A DNA stretch of 64,000 bases. It comes from Oreohelix idahoensis. Taxonomy: Eukaryota > Mollusca > Gastropoda > Stylommatophora > Oreohelicidae. Below the pieces are notes generated by a model, which worked only from the letters and a program-made list of their open reading frames with translations, searched no databases and was not told the origin of the DNA. The position numbers and the translations under genes are program-made. Location: positions 124,001-188,000 of the forward strand of contig JAMPIV010021247.1 in assembly GCA_024509875.1 (NCBI GenBank). The letters are read 5' to 3'. Of this stretch, positions 57,389-64,000 are shown one piece after another (the stretch's first letter is position 1; every line of letters starts with the position of its first letter).

Positions 57389-58803
57389 TGTTGCGCACAG
57401 ATTACTGTTGGTAGGCATACAAATGTAAAGTATAACTATTTGTCTGATGAAAAGTATTTATTTGAGAATCAATGATTCTCAGTCTGAGGGACAGAACCCT
57501 GATTGGTCGATGTTGTATTCGGTTCTATGGGTTATCTGTTCTTGTGTCTCAATCTGGCGTATGAATACTAGATTTACGTCATTTTTCGTCTGGTATGGCC
57601 AGAAACAGATTGGTCTTGCTTAAAATGTTTATGGCCCGAATTTATATTTATTCCTTGACTATTTAAGGTGATTCGGTCTTATATCTTTGTATCTTTGTAT
57701 TTCTATGTCGGACTATTTTGTGTGTGGACAGAGAAGCTGCTGTCATGTCGTCGCTACTATGGGCTGGTCGACTAGAATGTCTGAAGATTGATCTCTGTGA
57801 TTTATTCTAGGAAGGAGATTGTTTCTCTGTATGACTGTAGTATCAGAGATTCTCCTAATGTTGATTATTAACGCCAAGGAATGGCGTGCGTTATTCGCTT
57901 GTGTGTGTTTTCCTAAAGCCAGGTAAAACCACAACCTTTTTTGCTGAACTTTTTTTGCTAAGCCTAGATGAGAGACGTATTATCGTACATCTAGGATTGT
58001 TGACTACAGATGAAGATGACGTGTTATCTAGCAGCACTAGATTACTCCAGTAACCAGCCTTATTGATAGCAGAAATGTATAGAAGCCCAATGAGGACATT
58101 TATGTACGAATTACGAATTAATTCTGCTTCATAATTTTTCATCCTGGGTGAGCGAAGCTCACGGAGGAGAGCCATTTTTGGATTCCCGCCATTGTAAGCG
58201 GATCATTGTCGGAGAACAGAAAAGGTCTTATTATCTGATGATGGTACAGAGATCTATATATTATGAAAACCCACTACTGTGGTTTAACATTGTTGCTATA
58301 AACATTTGATGAATTTACGGCTTGAGAAACTTAGCCAGGAGAAGGTTCTGTCAGTGAACCATTGTTGATGATTATGTATCCACCTTAACTGACGCGATTA
58401 GTCAGTTGAAGCATGAGACGATAGACAACCAGAATATTGAGTGCTTGCCTACTATCGTTCCATTATATTTACATGCCACATAAATGCACATCTGATATTG
58501 TCACCCATTTTTCAAGTATACGATGATTTTTTGCCAACCTGTTCAAGTGACTGTAATCGTGATGTCGAAGTGTACGTCCATTATTAAATGTATGAAACGT
58601 CATCAGCAGTCTACCCTTTATTGACTTCTGCTTATGATTGAGTGAGTGACTTGTCAACTCCACAGAACTGTACACACATTCGCGTCCTTTACATCTACAT
58701 TCTCACTCGATGTCAGCACTGTGTCGGAACGAGTTGACCATTCATCTACGTGTCCAGTATGACCTTATGAAAGCAGTAACATCACAACAAAACGCCTTTA
58801 TCA
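57389..58803 (+). repeat. 5' LTR of element E
   Basis: It aligns end to end with 62190-63602 with a few substitutions and one- or two-base indels. Two to three bases after it, TGGTAGGCCAGG is a candidate primer site. Confidence 0.9.
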
Positions 58804-59222
58804 ATGTGGTAGGCCAGGTTTATGGGTCTAACCTGCACAGTGGACATTGCCAGAAGTCAGCTACTGATACCAGATTGTTTCCTGTGGCCGCATACGACAC
58901 ACATAAACACCAGCATTACAAGTCTACAGTCGATGTCAGCTAGTCAGCAGTTTCGTTACGTGACCTGACCTGTCAAGCAGAGGCAGTAACTAGGTCAGCG
59001 CTTGTTGACATTTGTGTTAGAACAGACATCATTGCACATCAGGGTATTAACTGTGTTAGCGAGAAGTGCTTATATTTCAACGGTGGATCTTCTGGTGTTC
59101 TACTCTATATTGAACATTGTAATAGTTTAGGCCAGAAGTATTAATGTATTAAAGTGGCAGTACTATTGTTTTAGAACAACATCTGAGCCTTCTATGCAAC
59201 ACATTCCATTACATTATATGAA

Positions 59223-59313
<91 letters not shown>

Positions 59314-60006
59314 TAAGTGTTTACATGTTGCATATTAGTGTTGTGTATATGTCTGTGGGCGGTTGGGTAAGGTGACTGATATAAGATTTCCCACGTCATA
59401 GAGGGCTTATATTAGTGTTCTATAGGCGCGAATTTTCTTAATTGAAAATTTGCTAGCGACAATTTGTTGCTATTTTTGTTAGCTGTGACGACGTGTTGTT
59501 TTTTCTTCGTTGTTTTGGTAATATTATTTCTTTTCTTTAGTTTTGTTTTGATTTGTTTGTATTTGTAGGTCTCATCTTTCCTGTCATTTAGTTCTATACA
59601 ACTTTATATTTATACACTGTGACGTCATTTGTGTTGTTTATTTCCTCGCGTTTGTCATCACAGGTTCTGTGATTATTTTCTTTGGTTTCCCTATTTGTTT
59701 TATTTGATTTCTGCGAATGTTTCCATGTTGTCTTTTATAATTGTCCTTTGTTTATGTTGTTGGTTGACATATGCTATAAGGTATATTTGATCATACACTA
59801 TATGTAGTGCACTTGTGGTATAGAATAAACTGGTAGTTTATTACTATTATTATTATTATTATTATTATTATACAAGTGAGTATACAAGACCTTATTAAAG
59901 GCTTGTCTCCCACAGAGATTGGGATAAAGTGAGCTAATTATTCAAGTTTATTAAAACTTGCTTTCACTGACTTTTTCAGGTAACTAGTCACATATTGTTA
60001 GACATT
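58804..60006 (+). other. Leader of element E with (AT)n and (TTA)n runs
   Basis: The AT run is 59222-59310 and the TTA run 59838-59870. CTTTCACTGACTTTTTCAG just upstream of the start codon has the form of a 3' splice site, so a spliced leader exon is possible but unproven. Confidence 0.55.
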
Positions 60007-61293
60007 ATGTCGACTTTAGATTACGTTATTGAGCAAGGGATAGCCCTTGGGATGACTGGACATAAATTAGAAGAATTTGTGATGGGCGAATTAGACAAAG
60101 AAGCTGAAAAGCAGCAAAGAGAACATGAGGAGAGAATGAAAAAACTAGATATGGAAAGCGAGGGGAGACTCTTAGCTTTGGAGTTGGATGCATTAAAGAA
60201 AAAGATAAATGAGCTTCAAAGTGATAAGAAAGCTCTTACTGATAAGTTATCAGCAATGAATTCTGAAAATACAATATTAAAGGATAAAATGATGATGTTG
60301 ATAGAAGAAAATAAGAAAGTCAATGACTCTTCTCTTAGTCAGAAGAAAGAATTAGAGGATGAGATAACCTCATTAAAACAATTATTGGATAGCCAGATAA
60401 ATGAAGTGAGCTCAATGAAGAACAATCATCTTTGTAAAGAACAGTCTCTTAATAATGAGCTAAACCAAGTCAAACTGGACTATGAGAAATTAAAAGCTCA
60501 GGCCAGTCAAGACAAGAAGTCTTATGAAGAAACAATTCTTGAGTTAAGAAGTGATGTGAATCTTGTGCGAGATATTGCAATAAGGAGGAAGATGGAATCT
60601 CTGGAGGAGATTAAGGTGTTTAAGAATAAGAAAGATATTGAGATTCAGATACTACAACTGGAGTTGACACAGTTGAGAGCGAATAAGGTAAAGGATGAGA
60701 AATTGGATAAACCTATGACTACTCATCATAGTGCTATAGAAGCACTCAAACTTGAACTTGTTCAAGAAAAGGCTAAGGTTTTAGAAGCTACATCTCAGAT
60801 GACAAAGTTGAGAAAAGATCTTAAAGATAGTATGGCTAAAGAGAAGACTCTTATTTCTCAGTTACAAGACATAAGGTTGGATTATGACAGAAAAATTAAA
60901 AACAACGAAAGAATATACAAAGCTGTTACTAGAGAGAAAGCTATGGCAGAGGTGGAAGTTACAAAACTTCGTAAGAGAGTTGACAGTTTATTAGATATTG
61001 TTTTGTACAATAACATGTTATCTACTACTAAGGTGGATAGACTTAAACATAAACATGAGGGTCAACATGTTACAAATGCAAAGAGCCAGCGACAGACACT
61101 CAATGCTCATAGTTACACTAAGCAATATGCAAGCAAATCTTTTCATGGAAAATATGGTTTTCCACGAATTAACGATACTGCCTCTAATGGGAGTTGGCGT
61201 CAGGCCAACAAAGGTAAATCAAGTTTAGATCACGGTGAGGACTTTGATAAGTGTCATGATAAGAAACCGTGCATCGAATTTTCAGATTCCTGA
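60007..61293 (+). CDS. Coiled-coil Gag-like protein of element E
   Basis: The ATG at 60007 gives 428 residues. The frame is open from 59995. The first 30 residues (MSTLDYVIEQGIALG, KLEEFVMGELDKE) match the start of D's Gag in pattern (M.T.D, L..F....L.K). From about residue 30 to 345 the protein is an almost unbroken heptad coiled coil, without the capsid-like domain seen in A, C, D and F. The C-terminal 80 residues are Asn/Ser/His-rich. No zinc knuckle is present. The protein could assemble with D's Gag through the shared N-terminus, which would let D package E RNA. That is inference. Confidence 0.8.
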   Translation: MSTLDYVIEQGIALGMTGHKLEEFVMGELDKEAEKQQREHEERMKKLDMESEGRLLALELDALKKKINELQSDKKALTDKLSAMNSENTILKDKMMMLIEENKKVNDSSLSQKKELEDEITSLKQLLDSQINEVSSMKNNHLCKEQSLNNELNQVKLDYEKLKAQASQDKKSYEETILELRSDVNLVRDIAIRRKMESLEEIKVFKNKKDIEIQILQLELTQLRANKVKDEKLDKPMTTHHSAIEALKLELVQEKAKVLEATSQMTKLRKDLKDSMAKEKTLISQLQDIRLDYDRKIKNNERIYKAVTREKAMAEVEVTKLRKRVDSLLDIVLYNNMLSTTKVDRLKHKHEGQHVTNAKSQRQTLNAHSYTKQYASKSFHGKYGFPRINDTASNGSWRQANKGKSSLDHGEDFDKCHDKKPCIEFSDS

Positions 61294-61723
61294 TAAGTTG
61301 GTAAAAGAAAACAAAACTGTTAGTACCCATCGTACTCAGCTCAGACAGTACGATGTACCTGTTAAGCACAGTGACACAGGAAAAAATAAAAGCAATTTTG
61401 CTAAGAGAGATAATCGTGATTGTGGACATTACCAAACGCGTCCATATGATAATAGTTCTTCTTCAAAGAACTGGAGGCAAGTTAATTGTCCTCAACATTA
61501 TGGTCCTAGTGACTATAAGAACTTTCATAAAAGTTATCAAAATTGTAATGATTGTTCTCCAGGACAACAAAAACCATCAAATAGATATTTTGCTCAGAAG
61601 AGAAATAACAATTATAACTATGTTAACTGGAGTTCAAATAATAGCAATGGGCTCAACAGAGATAAGAATTTTGATAGATCTCGTTGTGATGGTAGATCTC
61701 ACATGATTCCACCTAACTGTTAA
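61235..61723 (+). CDS. Second ORF of E, basic Asn-rich tail in another frame
   Basis: This open frame overlaps the end of the previous ORF by 59 bases and is shifted by one. It is rich in Asn, Arg, Ser and Tyr (KRNNNYNYVNWSSNNSN), like the basic tail of D's Gag, and contains scattered Cys and His. It is probably the original Gag C-terminus, separated by a frameshift, natural or mutational. No ATG lies at the frame's start. Confidence 0.55.
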   Translation: MRTLISVMIRNRASNFQIPDKLVKENKTVSTHRTQLRQYDVPVKHSDTGKNKSNFAKRDNRDCGHYQTRPYDNSSSSKNWRQVNCPQHYGPSDYKNFHKSYQNCNDCSPGQQKPSNRYFAQKRNNNYNYVNWSSNNSNGLNRDKNFDRSRCDGRSHMIPPNC

Positions 61724-62189
61724 ATCTTGGACTTCTTAATGTGTCTAACGTTACAACAGTTCTTTTTCTGTATCAAAATATGTACACATTTGTAATATAT
61801 GATATAGTGATTGTATAAACACTTAGCGGTTCACTAATGTATATTCACTGCTACTCTTTTTGATGATTTTTCTTTTGTCAATCATGAACTTAGGTACTTA
61901 ATATGAAATTGTAATTGAAATTATTGTATGCATTGTGTCATTGCCAGTATTGTAGTATGCGTTGGTGACACCTCCCTGGAAATATTTATACTTAGAGAAA
62001 TACTTTCTCTGAGATGTTGAGATATATTCTCACCGGTCGAGCTATACTTCGGCTTTGCCTAAATTTGGCGTTATTAATCGCCGATATTTCTCATTTGCGC
62101 ATTATTCGTGCGTCGTGAGCCTATTGTATGTTGCTCTCAGATGGAAAAAAAAATGATTTTCATTTTTTTTCCCGGGGGGTGTGGTAGTC
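61724..62189 (+). other. 3' region of E with A-tract/T-tract and C/G-rich LTR junction
   Basis: There is no gene. The end (62152-62189) has an A9 run, a short T-rich stretch, CCCGGGGGGTGTGG and then the LTR. This layout matches the one before the right LTR of D. Confidence 0.6.
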
Positions 62190-63602
62190 TGTTGCGCACA
62201 GATTACTGTTGGTAGGCATACAAATGTAAAGTATAACTATTTGTCTGATGAAAAGTATTTATTTGAGAATCAATGATTCTCAGTCTGAGGGACAGAACCC
62301 TGATTGGTCGATGTTGTATTCGGTTCTATGGGTTATCTGTTCTTGTGTCTCAATCTGGCGTATGAATACTAGATTTACGTCATTTTTTGTCTGGTATGGC
62401 CAGAAACAGATTGGTCTTGCTTAAAATGTTTATGGCCCGAATTTATATTTATTCCTTGACTATTTAAGGTGATTCGGTCTTATATCTTTGTATCTTTGTA
62501 TTTCTATGTCGGACTATTTTGTGTGTGGACAGAGAAGCTGCTGTCATGTCGTCGCTACTATGGGCTGGTCGACTAGAATGTCTGAAGATTGATCTCTGTG
62601 ATTTATTCTAGGAAGGAGATTGTTTCTCTGTATGACTGTAGTATCAGAGATTCTCCTAATGTTGATTATTAACGCCAAGGAATGGCGTGCGTTATTCGCT
62701 TGTGTGTGTTTTCCTAAAGCCAGGTAAAACCACAACCTTTTTTGCTGAACTTTTTTGCTAAGCCTAGATGAGAGACGTATTATCGTACATCTAGGATTGT
62801 TGACTGCAGATGAAGATGACGTGTTATCTAGCAGCACTAGATTACTCCAGTAACCAGCCTTATTGATAGCAGAAAGTATAGAAGCCAAATGAGGACATTT
62901 ATGTACGAATTACGAATTAATTCTGCTTCATAATTTTTCATCCTGGGTGAGCGAAGCTCACGGAGGAGAGCCATTTTTGGATTCCCGCCATTGTAAGCGG
63001 ATCATTGTCGGAGAACAGAAAAGGTCTTATTATCTGATGATGGTACAGAGATCTATATATTATGAAAACCCACTACTGTGGTTTAACATTGTTGCTATAA
63101 ACAGTTGATGAATTTACGGCTTGAGAAACTAAGCCAGGAGAAGGTTCTGTCAGGGAACCATTGTTGATGATTATGTATCCACCTTAACTGACGCGATTAG
63201 TCAGTTGAAGCATGAGACGATAGACAACCAGAATATTGAGTGCTTGCCTACTATCGTTCCATTATATTTACATGCCACATAAATGCACATCTGGTATTGT
63301 CACCCATTTTTCAAGTATACGATGATTTTTTGCCAACCTGTTCAAGTGACTGTAATCGTGATGTCGAAGTGTACGTCCATTATTAAATGTATGAAACGTC
63401 ATCAGCAGTCTACCCTTTATTGACTACTGCTTATGATTGAGTGAGTGACTTGTCAACTCCACAGAACTGTACACACATTCGCGTCCTTTACATCTACATT
63501 CTCACTCGATGTCAGCACTGTGTCGGAACGAGTTGACCATTCATCTACGTGTCCAGTATGACCTTATGAAAGCAGTAACATCACAACAAAACGCCCTTAT
63601 CA
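62190..63602 (+). repeat. 3' LTR of element E
   Basis: It is the copy of 57389-58803 and ends TTATCA directly against resumed LINE coding sequence. Confidence 0.9.
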
Positions 63603-64000
63603 ATCATCAAGATCAAGGACCGCCTTACCAGAAAAGCGTGTGTGGTTGATGTAAAGAGACGATTTTAAATTGCCAATAGCCAGGAAAAGACAGCAGCTGA
63701 TGATGTTGACCATTTCAACACCATTTCAGCTATATATAAGGGAAGCAGCGCTTCATGCTTGGGATTCCAGGAAAGAAAGAGACAAGATTGGATAACACCA
63801 GAAACGTTAAACACCATAGCGAAGAGAAAAGAAATGAAAAGAACGAAAACAGAAGCAAAGTCTCCCAAGTTAAGGGAAATATATAGCGAACAGTTAAGTC
63901 AGCTGGACAAGTAAGTAAAACGTCAAACCCGAGCCAAGAAAAGGAAATTTTTGGACGATCTTGCAAGACAGACAGAACGAGCAGCACTAAGTCATGAACA

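Larger units (their letters stand above)
57389..63602 (+). mobile_element. Element E: LTR element with only a coiled-coil Gag-like gene
   Basis: Direct repeats of about 1.41 kb at 57389-58803 and 62190-63602 start TGTTGCGCACAG and end TTATCA. The inserted element sits in the endonuclease-RT linker of LINE copy 3. The 3.4-kb interior encodes one long coiled-coil protein plus a short overlapping ORF, with no protease, RT or integrase. I could not identify a clean target duplication. The LINE flank looks slightly altered at the left junction. Confidence 0.85.
56390..64000 (+). pseudogene. Third RTE-like LINE copy, interrupted by element E and cut by the window end
   Basis: The 5' UTR from 56390 aligns with the start of the LINE at 37823. 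The endonuclease is readable to 57388 but has stops and frameshifts. It keeps the IDHIM form at the site that is INHNM in the other copy. After element E the same protein resumes at 63603 (IKDRLTRKACVVDVKRRF) and continues to the window end. This copy is older than the other two. Confidence 0.85.

Overview
The window is animal (metazoan) DNA made almost entirely of nested retrotransposons, and I found no host protein-coding gene. The mixture points to a mollusc or another lophotrochozoan: Ty3/gypsy elements with integrase upstream of reverse transcriptase, RTE-like and I-like LINEs, tRNA-derived SINEs and a Tc1-like transposase. That placement is inference from the repeat content, not from a marker gene.

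Layout. (1) 1-6896: plus-strand gypsy element A. The window opens at the end of its 5' LTR; its 3' LTR is about 2.3 kb. (2) 6897-18154: minus-strand gypsy element B, cut by A on one side and by F on the other, and split by a third gypsy element, D (8691-16483). D lies between TCCCG target duplications, and B's reading frame continues exactly across it. (3) 18155-27054: element F, an LTR element with two matching 653-bp LTRs, a long leader with a 33-bp minisatellite, a gag split by a SINE, a protease-like remnant and a 597-codon ORF with two DEK_C-like segments. No reverse transcriptase or integrase was found in F. (4) 28190-30884: a SINE split by a solo LTR of family C (TSD TCATC). (5) 30885-43269: full-length minus-strand gypsy element C (TSD CTACT), with an almost full-length RTE-like LINE inserted in its 5' LTR. 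(6) 43275-46061: a piece of B-type LTR, then a Tc1-like transposase split by a 5'-truncated copy of the same LINE. (7) 46165-53275: a decayed RTE fragment, then an I-like LINE (H) whose ORF2 is split by a 2.4-kb ORF1-only retroposon (J, 13-bp TSD), an (AT)n tract and a SINE. (8) 56390-64000: a third copy of the LINE, split by element E, an LTR element whose only product is a long coiled-coil Gag-like protein.

How the parts relate. A, B, C and D share the order Gag-PR-INT-RT-RNase H, as in Gmr1-like elements. Only D keeps every enzymatic domain. A and C keep RT-RNase H but lack the integrase catalytic core. C also lacks protease. B keeps protease and integrase but lacks most of the capsid and all of RT-RNase H. 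E and F have no pol. The window therefore looks like a community of one nearly complete element and several defective ones that would need enzymes supplied in trans. D and E share an N-terminal Gag motif and a similar sequence in front of the 3' LTR, which makes them the best candidate pair. The strongest leads for something undescribed are F with its DEK_C-like ORF, the coiled-coil Gag element E, the ORF1-only retroposon J and the inverted terminal structure at the left end of D.
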